Below are positions 26,879-35,220 of a stretch of 64,000 nucleotides of DNA, piece by piece. The notes below the pieces were generated by a model that saw only the letters and a program-made list of their open reading frames with translations, did not search any database and had not been told where the DNA came from. Origin of the DNA: Tistrella mobilis. Its GTDB lineage: Bacteria > Pseudomonadota > Alphaproteobacteria > Tistrellales > Tistrellaceae. The stretch spans positions 372,001 through 436,000 of the forward strand of contig NZ_CP121017.1 of the NCBI RefSeq assembly GCF_041468085.1. Direction: 5' to 3'. Both the position numbers and the translations under genes were made by a program. Position 1 is the first letter of the stretch; each line of letters opens with the position of its first letter.

Positions 26879-27958
26879 ATGGCCAAGCTGACGATCGACC
26901 GACTGCATAAGCGCTATGGCGACACCGAGGTGGTGCGCGACGTCTCCATCACCGTTGCCGACGGGGAATTCGTCTCGCTGCTCGGGCCCTCGGGCTGCGG
27001 CAAGACCACGATCCTGCGCATGGTCGCCGGGTTGATCGAGCCCAGCGCCGGGCGGATCATGGCCGGCGACGAAGACATCACCCGCCTGCCCCCGCACCGG
27101 CGCCGGATCGGGCTGGTCTTCCAGTCCTATGCCCTGTTCCCGCATCTGACGGTGGCCGAGAACGTCGCCTTCGGCCTGAAACGCCAGGGCGTGCGCGGGG
27201 CCGAGCTGTCGTCGCGGGTGAAAGAGGCGCTGGCCCTGGTCCGGCTCGACCATCTGGCCGACCGCTATCCCCGCCAGATGTCGGGCGGGCAGCAGCAGCG
27301 GGTGGCGATTGCGCGCGCGGTGGCGCCGCGGCCGCGGATGATGCTGTTCGACGAGCCGTTGTCCAATCTCGACGCCCAGCTGCGCGACGAGATGCAGATC
27401 GAGCTGAAGCGTCTTCAGGGCCGGCTCGGCATCACCAGCCTGTTCGTGACCCATGACCAGGCCGAAGCCCTGTCGCTGTCGGACCGGGTCTGCGTGCTGG
27501 CCCATGGCGTGATCCAGCAGTTCGATGCGCCCGAGGCGATCTATGCCCGGCCGGCCAACGGTTTCGTCGCGAGCTTCATCGGCCGGCCCAACCGGCTTCA
27601 GGGCCGGGTGGAGACGGCAGGGCCGGCGGGCCGGGTGCGGATCGGCCCCGAGCTCATCCTCGCCGCGGCCGACCCGCAGGTCGCGGCAGGTGGCGCGGCC
27701 GAAATCATCATCCGGCAGGAAGCGATCCGGATCCTGGGTCCCGAAGCGGATGTTCCGCATGCGGTTGCGGGCGAAATCGCCTTCCGCTCCTTCACCGGTG
27801 CCCGGGTGCAGTATGTGGTGAAGCTGGCCGGCGGTGTGGAGATGATCGCCGAGACATCTTCCGCCGGCCCCGGTGCCGATCTGGCCCCGGGGGCGGCCGT
27901 CCGGCTCGCCATCGATCCGGGTCAGGTCTTTGCGATGCCGGCGGGAGGTGCCGCATGA
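26879..27958 (+). CDS. Polyamine-type ABC transporter, ATP-binding subunit (PotA-like)
   Basis: 359-residue ATPase: Walker A GPSGCGKTT, Q-loop VFQSYALFPHLTVAENV, signature [15 protein letters not shown], Walker B MMLFDEPLSNLDAQLRDEM, switch FVTHDQAEAL, then a TOBE domain (about residues 275-355). The preceding 286 bp after the binding-protein gene hold no gene I can support. The stop overlaps the next ATG (ATGA). Confidence 0.93.
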   Translation: MAKLTIDRLHKRYGDTEVVRDVSITVADGEFVSLLGPSGCGKTTILRMVAGLIEPSAGRIMAGDEDITRLPPHRRRIGLVFQSYALFPHLTVAENVAFGLKRQGVRGAELSSRVKEALALVRLDHLADRYPRQMSGGQQQRVAIARAVAPRPRMMLFDEPLSNLDAQLRDEMQIELKRLQGRLGITSLFVTHDQAEALSLSDRVCVLAHGVIQQFDAPEAIYARPANGFVASFIGRPNRLQGRVETAGPAGRVRIGPELILAAADPQVAAGGAAEIIIRQEAIRILGPEADVPHAVAGEIAFRSFTGARVQYVVKLAGGVEMIAETSSAGPGADLAPGAAVRLAIDPGQVFAMPAGGAA

Positions 27959-28809
27959 TCATGCGCCGCCGAACCGGGCTGGGGCTGGTCTCGCCCCTGA
28001 TGCTGGTGCTGATCGCGTGCTTCCTGGCACCGGTCATTCTGATGCTGCCGACCAGTTTTCGCGAATACCTGCCGGGCATGGGCATCACCCCCGGCAGCTG
28101 GACCCTCGACAACTACACCCAGATCGTCACCGACGACTATTACCGCGAGGTGGTCTGGCGGACCTTCGGCCTGGGATTGCTGGTCACCGCGATCGCGCTG
28201 GTCATCGGCTATCCGCTGGCGCTGATGATCGCCCGCGGCCCGGCGCGCTGGCGGGTGCCGCTGACGCTGGCGGTGATCTTCCCGATGATGCTGAACCTGG
28301 TGGTGCGCTCCTTCGGCTGGATCGCGCTGCTCGCCAATCGCGGCCTGCTCAATAATCTTCTGATCGATCTCGGCCTGATCGACACGCCGCTCAAGCTCAT
28401 GTTCAACATGACCGGCGTGGTGATCGGCCTGGTCCATATCTACCTGCCCTTCATGGTGCTGATGCTGGTGGCGGCGATCCAGGCCGTGCCGCGCGATGTG
28501 GAGGCGGCGGCAGCCACCCTCGGCGCCGGGCGGATCCGGACCTTCTTCATGGTCACCCTGCCGCTGACCGCCTCGGGCATCCTGGCCGGCTCGATCCTGG
28601 TCTTCGTGCTCACCATCAGCGCGCTGGTCACCCCGCGCATGCTCGGCGGTGCCACCTACCGGGTGCTGGCCACGGTCATCTACGACGAATACATGCAGCT
28701 TCTGAACTGGCCGGGCGGGTCGGCACTCGCCTTCGCGCTCACCGTCACCGCACTGGTGGTGGTGTGGATCTCGGGCCGGCTTGCGAAGCGCTGGGGAGGT
28801 CTCGCATGA
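27955..28809 (+). CDS. Polyamine-type ABC transporter permease (PotB-like)
   Basis: 284-residue inner-membrane permease with six membrane segments; the conserved coupling loop is VPRDVEAAAATLGAGRIRTF. The second Met (27961) is an equally good start. Start and stop each overlap the neighbouring genes by four bases, so the three transporter genes are translationally linked. Confidence 0.92.
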   Translation: MIMRRRTGLGLVSPLMLVLIACFLAPVILMLPTSFREYLPGMGITPGSWTLDNYTQIVTDDYYREVVWRTFGLGLLVTAIALVIGYPLALMIARGPARWRVPLTLAVIFPMMLNLVVRSFGWIALLANRGLLNNLLIDLGLIDTPLKLMFNMTGVVIGLVHIYLPFMVLMLVAAIQAVPRDVEAAAATLGAGRIRTFFMVTLPLTASGILAGSILVFVLTISALVTPRMLGGATYRVLATVIYDEYMQLLNWPGGSALAFALTVTALVVVWISGRLAKRWGGLA

Positions 28810-29591
28810 CACTTGCACCCGGACGCGCCGTGGCGGTCACCGCCGTGCTGGTGGTGATTTTCCTGCAATTGCCGGTGGTGGTGACGGTGCTCGCCGCCTT
28901 CAGCAGCACCTCCTACCTCACCATTCCGCCCCAGGGGCTGACGCTCGGCTGGTTCGCCAAGGTGTTGAGCGATCCGGACTATCTGAGCGCGATCTGGCTG
29001 AGCCTGCTGCTGGCCGTGGTCTCGACCACGATCTCGCTGGTGCTGGGCGTCGCCGCCGCCTGGGCGTTGCACGCCAAGGCCCTGCCGGGATCGGACGCGA
29101 TCGCATCCTTCCTCATGGCACCGCTGGTTTTCCCCTCGGTCGTGATCGGCGTCGCCCTGCTGCAATATGTCAGCCTGCTCCGGCTCTATGGCGGCACCGG
29201 CGTGCTGATCGCCGCCCATGTGGTGATCACCGTGCCCTATATCGTCCGCGCGGCGCTTTCCAGCCTCGGCGGCATCGACCGCTCGCTCGACGAGGCGGCG
29301 CGGGTGCTGGGTGCTACCGGTTTCGAGGCCTTCCGCCTGGTCACCCTGCCGCTGATCCGCCCGGGGCTGATCGCCGGCGCGCTCTTCGCGCTCGTCACCT
29401 CGCTCGACAACGTGCCGGTCACGATCTTCCTGCTCGGCCCCGGCCAGCAGACCCTGCCGGTGCTGATCTTCTCCTCCGTCGAACATGGCGTCGACCCCAG
29501 CGTGGCCGCGGTCTCTACCCTGATGATCGTGCTGACCGGGCTGATCCTGTTCGTCGCCGAACGCCGCACCGGTTTCCACAAATTCGTGTGA
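28806..29591 (+). CDS. Polyamine-type ABC transporter permease (PotC-like)
   Basis: 261-residue permease completing the importer. The coupling loop is DRSLDEAARVLGATGFEAFR, and TSLDNVPVTIFLLGPGQQTL is typical for PotC homologues. The ATG at 28806 overlaps the PotB-like stop. Followed at once by the 62-bp repeat array. Confidence 0.92.
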   Translation: MTLAPGRAVAVTAVLVVIFLQLPVVVTVLAAFSSTSYLTIPPQGLTLGWFAKVLSDPDYLSAIWLSLLLAVVSTTISLVLGVAAAWALHAKALPGSDAIASFLMAPLVFPSVVIGVALLQYVSLLRLYGGTGVLIAAHVVITVPYIVRAALSSLGGIDRSLDEAARVLGATGFEAFRLVTLPLIRPGLIAGALFALVTSLDNVPVTIFLLGPGQQTLPVLIFSSVEHGVDPSVAAVSTLMIVLTGLILFVAERRTGFHKFV

Positions 29592-29612
29592 GCGGGAGGG
29601 AGTCGTTTTAGC

Positions 29613-29863
29613 CCCTCGCCGGGCGGGTGCTCCCGCACCCTTGGCCGCCGCCTCAATGGCGGGAGTCTTTAAGTCCCTCGCCGGGCGGGCGCTCCCGCGC
29701 CCTTGGCCGCCGCCTCAATGGCGGGAGTCTTTAAGTCCCTCGCCGGGCGGGTGCTCCCGCACCCTTGGCCGCCGCCTCAATGGCGGCTGGGAGCTGGTCA
29801 GTCCTCACCCGGCGGGTGCATCCGTGCCCCTGCTCGCCGCCATGTTGGCCGAAATCCTAAAGT
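29613..29863. repeat. 62-bp tandem repeat, four units, with conserved hairpins
   Basis: Three near-identical units start at 29613, 29675 and 29737 (exact 62-bp period; the third is followed by three extra bases) and a fourth, diverged 62-bp unit spans 29802-29863. Each unit holds two potential stem-loops: GGGTGC-TCCC-GCACCC and CCGCC-TCAAT-GGCGG. In unit 2 the first stem reads GGGCGC-TCCC-GCGCCC, a paired change that keeps pairing; unit 4 keeps it through G-T pairs. The array fills the space between the transporter and the NodB-fold hydrolase gene and ends 16 bp before that start codon, so it is likely transcribed as leader or spacer RNA. Confidence 0.85.
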
Positions 29864-29879
29864 CGGAACGCTGCATCCC

Positions 29880-30701
29880 ATGTCCTTCCATCCCGACGGC
29901 TTTCCCCTTTTCCTGACCTTCGACCTCGATGCCGAGACCATGTGGACGGCGCGGGATCCGAACAACGCCAACCGGCCGATCCTGATGTCGCAGGGGGCCT
30001 ATGGCTGGAAGGTCGGCATCTGGCGGATCCTCGATCTGCTCGACCGCTATGGCGTCAAGTCGACCTTCTTCGTGCCCGGGCTGGTGATGGAGCAGCGCCC
30101 CCAGGTGGTCGAGGCCCTGTTGACCCGCGGCCACGAGATCGCCCATCACAGCTGGAGCCATGCCTGGATCGTCAACCTCACGCCTGAGCAGGAGCGCGAG
30201 GAGATGGAGAAGGGCATCGAGATCATCAAGCGGATGACCGGCCGGGCGCCGCGCGGCTGGCGCTCGCCCGCCGCCGAGTTCAGCCCGATCACGATGGATC
30301 TGCTGGTCGAGAACGGCTTCGACTATTCCTCGAATTTCTTCGACGACGACAGCCCCTATATCCACAACCATAAAGGGCAGAAGACGAAGCTGGTCGAACT
30401 GCCCTTTCGCTGGGTGCTGGATGATGCGCCCTTCTTCCAGTACTCGATCATCCTGCCCGGCCGCACGCTCCAGGCGCCCTCGGCAGCGCTCGAAGCCTGG
30501 ACGCTCGAATTCGACACGCTCTATGCCGAGGACCGGATGATGATGCTGGGCATGCACCCCCAGCTGATCGGCCAGCCCTCGCGGCTCAAGCTGCTCGAAG
30601 GCATCATCGAACATGCGCTGAAGCATCCCCGGGTGGTGATCGGCCGCTGTGACGAGCTGGTCGATGCCATGCGTCCCGGCCTTGAAGCGGCGGCGTCATG
30701 A
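29880..30701 (+). CDS. NodB-fold (polysaccharide deacetylase family) hydrolase
   Basis: 273-residue metal-dependent hydrolase of the CE4/NodB superfamily. Motif 1 is LFLTFDLDAE (DxD variant of TFDD), motif 2 HEIAHHSWSH supplies the two metal-binding histidines, and motif 3 GWRSPAAEFS the Arg/Pro pair; GMHPQLIGQPSR lies near the C-terminus. No signal peptide is present, so action on cell-wall polysaccharide is unlikely; cytosolic members include PuuE-type allantoinase and cyclic imide hydrolase, which open ring C-N bonds. The downstream amidase makes a ring-imide or ring-amide substrate plausible. The ATG at 29880 follows the repeat array; its stop overlaps the next ATG. Confidence 0.82.
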   Translation: MSFHPDGFPLFLTFDLDAETMWTARDPNNANRPILMSQGAYGWKVGIWRILDLLDRYGVKSTFFVPGLVMEQRPQVVEALLTRGHEIAHHSWSHAWIVNLTPEQEREEMEKGIEIIKRMTGRAPRGWRSPAAEFSPITMDLLVENGFDYSSNFFDDDSPYIHNHKGQKTKLVELPFRWVLDDAPFFQYSIILPGRTLQAPSAALEAWTLEFDTLYAEDRMMMLGMHPQLIGQPSRLKLLEGIIEHALKHPRVVIGRCDELVDAMRPGLEAAAS

Positions 30702-31453
30702 ACCGTAACCGGGATTTCGAGGGCCGCCGGATCCTGATCACCGGCGGGGCCAGCGGCATCGGCCTCGCCACCGCCCGGATGATCGCGGAGCGCGGCGGCC
30801 GTGCCGCCGTGCTGGATCGCGACCGGGCGGCCCTCGACCGGCTCGATATCACGGGCGTCACCGGTCATGCGGCCGATGTGGCCGAGACCGCCGGCGTCGA
30901 GGCGGCAGTGGCCGCCGCGGCGGACGAGATGGGCGGCATCGACGGCGTCGTCTGTGCCGCCGGCATCGACCACGAAGAGCCGCTGGCGCGGATCACCGAT
31001 GCCGCCTGGGCGCGCAGCATCGGCGTCAACCTGACGTCCCCGATGCTGGTGATGCGCGCGGCTCTGCCGCACCTGGCGGCCGCGGGTGCGGCTTCGGCGG
31101 TGTTCATTTCGTCGGCCGCCGGTCTGGTGCCGCTCAAGGGCCGGGCCAGCTATTGCGCCGCCAAGGCCGGGGTCGTGATGCTCGCCAAATCGCTCGCCAT
31201 GGAGCTGGCGGATCAGGGGGTGCGGGTGAACGCCATCTGCCCCGGCGCCATCGACACGCCGCTCTTCCGCACCTCGTGGGAGCCCAAGCCCGACCCTGAG
31301 GCGACGCTGGCCGCGATCCGCCGCCGCTATGCGCTGGAACGGATCGGCACCCCCGACGAAATCGCTGCGGCGGTGCTCTGGCTGCTCGGCCCCGAGGCCG
31401 GCTATGTCACCGGCGTCGCACTCGCCGTCGACGGCGGCCGCAGTTTCCACTGA
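30698..31453 (+). CDS. Short-chain dehydrogenase/reductase (SDR) 1
   Basis: 251-residue NAD(P)-dependent oxidoreductase of the classical SDR type. Cofactor motif ITGGASGIG is at residues 14-22, the catalytic Ser region is FISSAAGLV, and the YxxxK motif is in SYCAAKAG; ICPGAIDTPLF follows. Asp in LDRD after the second strand suggests NAD rather than NADP preference. ATGA overlap with the NodB-fold hydrolase gene, so it is in the same operon. Substrate unknown, probably an alcohol/ketone intermediate of the pathway. Confidence 0.9.
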   Translation: MNRNRDFEGRRILITGGASGIGLATARMIAERGGRAAVLDRDRAALDRLDITGVTGHAADVAETAGVEAAVAAAADEMGGIDGVVCAAGIDHEEPLARITDAAWARSIGVNLTSPMLVMRAALPHLAAAGAASAVFISSAAGLVPLKGRASYCAAKAGVVMLAKSLAMELADQGVRVNAICPGAIDTPLFRTSWEPKPDPEATLAAIRRRYALERIGTPDEIAAAVLWLLGPEAGYVTGVALAVDGGRSFH

Positions 31454-31486
31454 TCAGATCCACGGTCAATCAAGGAGAGGCCGGCC

Positions 31487-32233
31487 ATGGCACGGTTTTC
31501 GGACAGGGTGGTGATCGTGACCGGTGCCGCGAACGGCATCGGTGCCGCAACGGTCCGGCGCTTCCTGGGTGAGGGCGCGCGCGTGGTCGGTGTCGATCTG
31601 GATGATGCCGGGCTGGCGGCGGTCTTCGAGGGGGCCGGCCAGGACGGGATGGCGGTTGCCGGCGACTGCACCGATCCGGCGGTGCTGGGCCGCGCCTATA
31701 TGCAGGCGGTTGACCGTTTCGGCCCGATCGACGTGCTGTTCAACAATGTCGGCCAGAGCGCCCGCGAGCGCGCCGGCCCCTTCCATGCCTCGGAAGAGGG
31801 CGTGTGGCGCTTCGTGATGGAGGTCAGCCTGATGACCACCCTGCGCATGACCCGGCTGGTGCTGCCGGAAATGCGCAGCCGCGGCACCGGCCGGATCATC
31901 AACATGTCGAGCGACGGTGCCTTCGTCGGCGATGCCGGCATCGTCGACTATGCCGCCGCCAAGATGGGCGTGATCGGCTTTACCCGCGCCCTGGCGCGCG
32001 AGAATGCCGGCCTCGGCATCACCGTCAACGCCGTTGCCCCCGGCGCCATCGCCACCCGCGCCCACGATCGGCTGACGCCCGAGGTGGTGGACCGGATCAA
32101 GGCCCAGACCCCGGCGGGCTTCGTGGGCGTGCCCGAGGATGTCGCCGGCGTGGTCGCCTTTCTCGCCAGCGACGATGCCCGCTACGTCACCGGCCAGACC
32201 CTGCTGATCGACGGCGGCCGCTGGATGATCTGA
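31487..32233 (+). CDS. Short-chain dehydrogenase/reductase (SDR) 2
   Basis: 248-residue classical SDR with VTGAANGIGA cofactor loop, acidic VDLDDAG (NAD-type), NNVGQSARERAG, the Ser-containing NMSSDGAFVG and the catalytic YAAAK in VDYAAAKMG. AAGGAGAGG ribosome binding site. It lies 33 bp after SDR 1 but is not a recent duplicate, as the sequences differ throughout. Two SDRs in series suggest two oxidoreduction steps in the same catabolic route. Confidence 0.9.
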   Translation: MARFSDRVVIVTGAANGIGAATVRRFLGEGARVVGVDLDDAGLAAVFEGAGQDGMAVAGDCTDPAVLGRAYMQAVDRFGPIDVLFNNVGQSARERAGPFHASEEGVWRFVMEVSLMTTLRMTRLVLPEMRSRGTGRIINMSSDGAFVGDAGIVDYAAAKMGVIGFTRALARENAGLGITVNAVAPGAIATRAHDRLTPEVVDRIKAQTPAGFVGVPEDVAGVVAFLASDDARYVTGQTLLIDGGRWMI

Positions 32234-32276
32234 ACCGGCGCCCGCGGCCCCCCTTCCGAACACGAGGACCGCCCCC

Positions 32277-33668
32277 ATGACCACCGATATCACCGGCTTC
32301 TCCGCCCGCGATCTCGCCCGCCTGATCCGCCGCCGCGAGGTCTCGGCGGTCGAGGCGACGGAGGCGGTGCTCGCCCGGATCGAAGACCGTGCGGATCTCA
32401 ACGCCTTCATCACCGTCTGTGCCGACGAGGCCCGTGCCGAGGCCCGTGCCGCCGATGATCGCGTGCGGTCGGCCGAAGATCCCGACACCCTGCCGCCGCT
32501 GCTCGGCGTGCCCTATTCGGTCAAGGATCTGACGCTGACCCGGGGGGTACGCACCACCATGGGCTCGGCCATCTTCCGCGATTTCGTGCCCACCCAGGAT
32601 GCCGTCGCCGTCGCCCGCGCCCGTGCCGCCGGGGCGGTGCTGGTCGGCAAGACCACCACTCCCGAATTCGGCCACAAACAGGCCGCCGACGCGCCGATCT
32701 TCGGCCGCACCCTGAACCCGATCGACCCGAAGGTCACCTGCGGCGCCTCCAGCGCGGGTGCCGCGGTCGCGGTCGCGGCCGGCATGGGGCCGATCGCACT
32801 CGGCACCGATGGCGGCGGCTCGATCCGCATCCCGGCCGCCTGCTGCGGCATCGTCGGCCTGAAGGCCACCCTCGGCCGCATCCCGCACCTCCAGCTGCCC
32901 GACCTGATCGCTGCCAATTCCTTCGTCGGCCCCATGGCGCGCGACGTCGCCGACACCGCTCTGCTCTTCGACGCCATCCAGGGCTTCGACGCCCGCGACC
33001 CCTGGGGCCAGGGCGGCCTGCCGCCCGAACGCCGCGCCACCACGCTCGATGGCCTGCGCGTCGCCTATCTGCGCAGCTGCGGCACCCGGGTCGACCCGCG
33101 CGTGCTCGCCGCCACCGACGCCGCCGTCGCCCGCATGATCGAGGCCGGCGCCCGCGTCCACGAGATCGAGATCGATTTCGCGTCGGAAGAGCGCCATTTC
33201 CTGGTCATCCTGCAATCCGGCCTCGCCGCCCGCGTCGGCCCCGAGCTCGCCCGCTTCCGCGACCAGCTCGACCCCTCGCTGGTGATGACCATCGAGAAAG
33301 GCCTCACCCACTCGGCCGTCGACCTCTCCGCCGCCGCCGCCGCCCGCACCGCGCTTTTCGGCCGCCTCCAGGACGAACTCGCCCGCGCCGACGTCATCGT
33401 CTCCCCCACCCTGACGGCACCGCCGCTGCCGGTCGACCAGGATCCCAACGGCATCGTCACCATCGCGGGCGAGGCGGTCGGCACCATCCGCGGCGCCTGG
33501 TACCCCTACACCTTCCCCCTCAACCTCACCGGCCACCCGGCCCTCTCCATGCCCTGCGGCACCACCCCCGATGACGGCCTGCCCCTCGCGCTCCAGATCA
33601 TCGGCCGCTGGCACGACGACCGCTACATTCTGGACGTCGCCGGACTGGTAGAGACGGCGCTCGGCTGA
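32277..33668 (+). CDS. Amidase signature family amidohydrolase
   Basis: 463-residue cytosolic amidase. The Ser-cisSer-Lys triad region is complete: lysine in LVGKTTTPEFG, the Gly/Ser-rich stretch TCGASSAGAAVAVAAG, and the nucleophile in GTDGGGSIRIPAACCGIVGL. Hydrolyses a linear amide to acid and ammonia. As the last gene of the polyamine-type transporter cluster it would act after the NodB-fold hydrolase; ring opening of an imide followed by half-amide hydrolysis is one consistent scheme. Codon use becomes extremely C-rich in the second half (33000-33660). Confidence 0.9.
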   Translation: MTTDITGFSARDLARLIRRREVSAVEATEAVLARIEDRADLNAFITVCADEARAEARAADDRVRSAEDPDTLPPLLGVPYSVKDLTLTRGVRTTMGSAIFRDFVPTQDAVAVARARAAGAVLVGKTTTPEFGHKQAADAPIFGRTLNPIDPKVTCGASSAGAAVAVAAGMGPIALGTDGGGSIRIPAACCGIVGLKATLGRIPHLQLPDLIAANSFVGPMARDVADTALLFDAIQGFDARDPWGQGGLPPERRATTLDGLRVAYLRSCGTRVDPRVLAATDAAVARMIEAGARVHEIEIDFASEERHFLVILQSGLAARVGPELARFRDQLDPSLVMTIEKGLTHSAVDLSAAAAARTALFGRLQDELARADVIVSPTLTAPPLPVDQDPNGIVTIAGEAVGTIRGAWYPYTFPLNLTGHPALSMPCGTTPDDGLPLALQIIGRWHDDRYILDVAGLVETALG

Positions 33669-33699
33669 CGGACAGGCCGGCGCCCTCTGCTCCGCAAGA

Positions 33700-33742
33700 C
33701 CAGGGCTGCCGCCCTGGACCCGCCCGGAGGCGAGGCCTCCGG
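33700..33742 (+). terminator. Two GC-rich hairpins after the amidase gene
   Basis: CCAGGGC-TGCC-GCCCTGG (33700-33717) and CCGGAGGC-GAG-GCCTCCGG (33724-33742) are perfect stem-loops 30-75 bp after the amidase stop. No T-run follows, so factor-independent termination is uncertain; they may also be general extragenic palindromes. Confidence 0.45.
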
Positions 33743-34119
33743 ACCTCCGGATTTCGCTCCGCCCGCAAATATCATCCGCATGTCCGTAAATGTCAGACTC
33801 CACCCTGTAAAATAATCGCACAAACTCTCCGCAGTCATCCCGGCGAAGGCCGGGATCCAGGTAGGCCTCTATCCCAATGAACAAAAATACGTGGCACACC
33901 GGTAATATCACGCGCCCAGTCAGCCATGATCTGATCCCGCATATCCCGTATCCTTTACGCAAACACGAGCCCGGCCATCGGCCTGTCGGGCAACGCCCTG
34001 CACAATAAAAGCCGGCCCCTGTCTTTCCGGCTGCCACAGCCCCGATAGCCACCCCAGCCCGACCGCAGATCCACCCCGCCTCACCCGCGAACCCCAAGCT
34101 CCCGTAAAAACCCCGGGAG
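33743..34119. other. Non-coding stretch with one extragenic palindrome
   Basis: No supported gene. Apart from the palindrome at 33835-33862 I see only mixed sequence with several stop codons in all frames. It separates the amidase cluster from the CRISPR array and marks the beginning of the accessory island. Confidence 0.5.
33835..33862. repeat. REP-like extragenic palindrome
   Basis: The stem ATCCCGGC-GAAG-GCCGGGAT (33837-33856) is perfect over 8 bp with a 4-base loop and is embedded in TCATCCCGGCGAAGGCCGG-type sequence, a very common dispersed extragenic element in alphaproteobacterial genomes. Only one copy is seen in this window. Confidence 0.6.
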
Positions 34120-34261
34120 GTTCGCGGAAAAAATTCTCCTGATCTTTCAGAGCATTAAATTTCACATGTGTGAAGCATTCATACGATAGAATATCCCCCA
34201 ACAGAGGTTCGCGCGGATCGCCTTTTTCCGGTCCCCGATTCAGGCTATTAAGAGGGGGTGG
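34120..34261 (+). promoter_or_regulatory. Putative CRISPR leader
   Basis: AT-rich segment directly 5' of the first repeat, on the side from which the repeats read ...GATTGAAAC, the expected leader side. It contains poly-A/T patches and a 6-2-6 inverted repeat TTCACA-TG-TGTGAA at 34161-34174. No promoter was pinned down. Confidence 0.5.
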
Positions 34262-34684
34262 GTCGCACCCTTGCGGGTGCGTGGATTGAAACAGCGCCTG
34301 CGGCAGCTGATGGGGCGCTGGTCCTGGGTCGCACCCTTGCGGGTGCGTGGATTGAAACCCAGGGGTTGTGACGCGGCGACAGAATTGGATCGTCGCACCC
34401 TTGCGGGTGCGTGGATTGAAACCCTTTGTGGGCCAGGCCCGCTATGCCACGGCCCTGGAGTCGCACCCTTGCGGGTGCGTGGATTGAAACCACGGGCGCC
34501 GCTCAATTGCCCGCGACGGGCGGGTCGCACCCTTGCGGGTGCGTGGATTGAAACGGAGTCCATGTGCCACCCCGCGTGCGTGATCGCACGTCGCACCCTT
34601 GCGGGTGCGTGGATTGAAACGGCGGCCGCGCTGAAGCCCAGCAGATCCCGCAGGTCGCACCCTTGCGGGTGCGTGGATTGAAAC
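34262..34684 (+). CRISPR. CRISPR array, 7 repeats and 6 spacers, type I-C-like repeat, no adjacent cas genes
   Basis: Seven identical 31-bp repeats beginning GTCGCACCC and ending GTGGATTGAAAC start at 34262, 34328, 34392, 34460, 34524, 34590 and 34654. Spacers are 35, 33, 37, 33, 35 and 33 bp and all different. The repeat folds as CGCACCC-TTGC-GGGTGCG, and the sequence matches the well-known type I-C (Cas5d-processed) repeat class. All repeats including the last are intact, so the array is young or protected from decay. No cas gene is present in this window on either side; function would need Cas proteins encoded elsewhere. None of the spacers has a match that I can see in the rest of the window. 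Confidence 0.97.
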
Positions 34685-34718
34685 CGTCGCCTGTTTCCCA
34701 GCCGCCGTTGTGGCCGCC

Positions 34719-35114
34719 TCAATCGGCCGACAGCCGAAGCGTGGTCAGATACCGCAGCAGATGCCGCGCGCCCTCGGCCGCGAGGCGCAGATGCCGGGTC
34801 CGGGCGTCTTCATCCAGCTCCGGATCGTCGGCGATCGAGACATGCAGCCCCACCAGCCAGGCCTGAAACGCGGCCCCTGACACCGACCCCGCCGTCACCC
34901 CGACTGCCCGCGCCATCACGGCATTGCGCAGCGCATCCAGCGCCAGCGCCAACCCCGGCTCCGCGGTCACATCGACCCAGCCGCCGGCGATCTGGTCGTC
35001 CAGGATTGCCCAATCGGTGGCGAGGGTAGAGACGGGGCAGGGGCCGGCCGGCCGCGCGGCCTCCGTCTCCGGTTCAGGTCTTTCTTCCGCCACGGTCATC
35101 TCCCTGCACCCCAA
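34719..35114 (-). CDS. Small protein of unknown function, paralogous to 13505-13885
   Basis: 131-residue protein with no named domain that I recognise. It shares with the 13505-13885 product the CPVS-x-L-x-x-DW motif, a Leu/Ala-rich helix with ALDALRNAVMARA, and the C-terminal RHLRLAAEGARHLLRYL. No signal peptide or membrane span. It ends 34 bp after the last CRISPR repeat and diverges from the XRE regulator at 35221. An internal start MTVAEERPE (35099) is equally likely. The repeated pairing with a divergent XRE gene suggests a function tied to that regulator. Confidence 0.65.
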   Translation of the reverse strand: MGCREMTVAEERPEPETEAARPAGPCPVSTLATDWAILDDQIAGGWVDVTAEPGLALALDALRNAVMARAVGVTAGSVSGAAFQAWLVGLHVSIADDPELDEDARTRHLRLAAEGARHLLRYLTTLRLSAD

Positions 35115-35170
35115 AAAAACCTCACTTCACCCTGCTCCACCCCGGGGAAAGCAGCGGCTCACGCTAATTT

Positions 35171-35201
35171 GAGGACTATAGTCCGTGGTTTTATGATCCT
35201 C
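35171..35201. promoter_or_regulatory. Controller-protein-like operator upstream of XRE gene
   Basis: A perfect 12-bp palindrome GGACTATAGTCC (35173-35184) is followed directly by GTG and a second, imperfect half (TTTTATGATCC), the whole being bracketed by GAGGA and TCCTC. This closely recalls the C-box operators of restriction-modification controller (C) proteins, which contain GACT-(T)ATAGTCCGTG followed by a second site, just before the controller gene. Here it ends 20 bp before the XRE start. Confidence 0.6.
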
Positions 35202-35220
35202 AAGACCACTAGCCTCGGGC

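Noticed and set aside
34293-34653. Self-targeting CRISPR spacers
   Set aside because: I looked for the spacer sequences in the rest of the window and saw no match; a genome-wide search would be needed to exclude self-targets.
34240-34722. Open frames running through the CRISPR array on both strands
   Set aside because: The predicted proteins are just the translated repeats (FNPRTRKGAT-type units) interrupted by spacers; array structure explains them fully.
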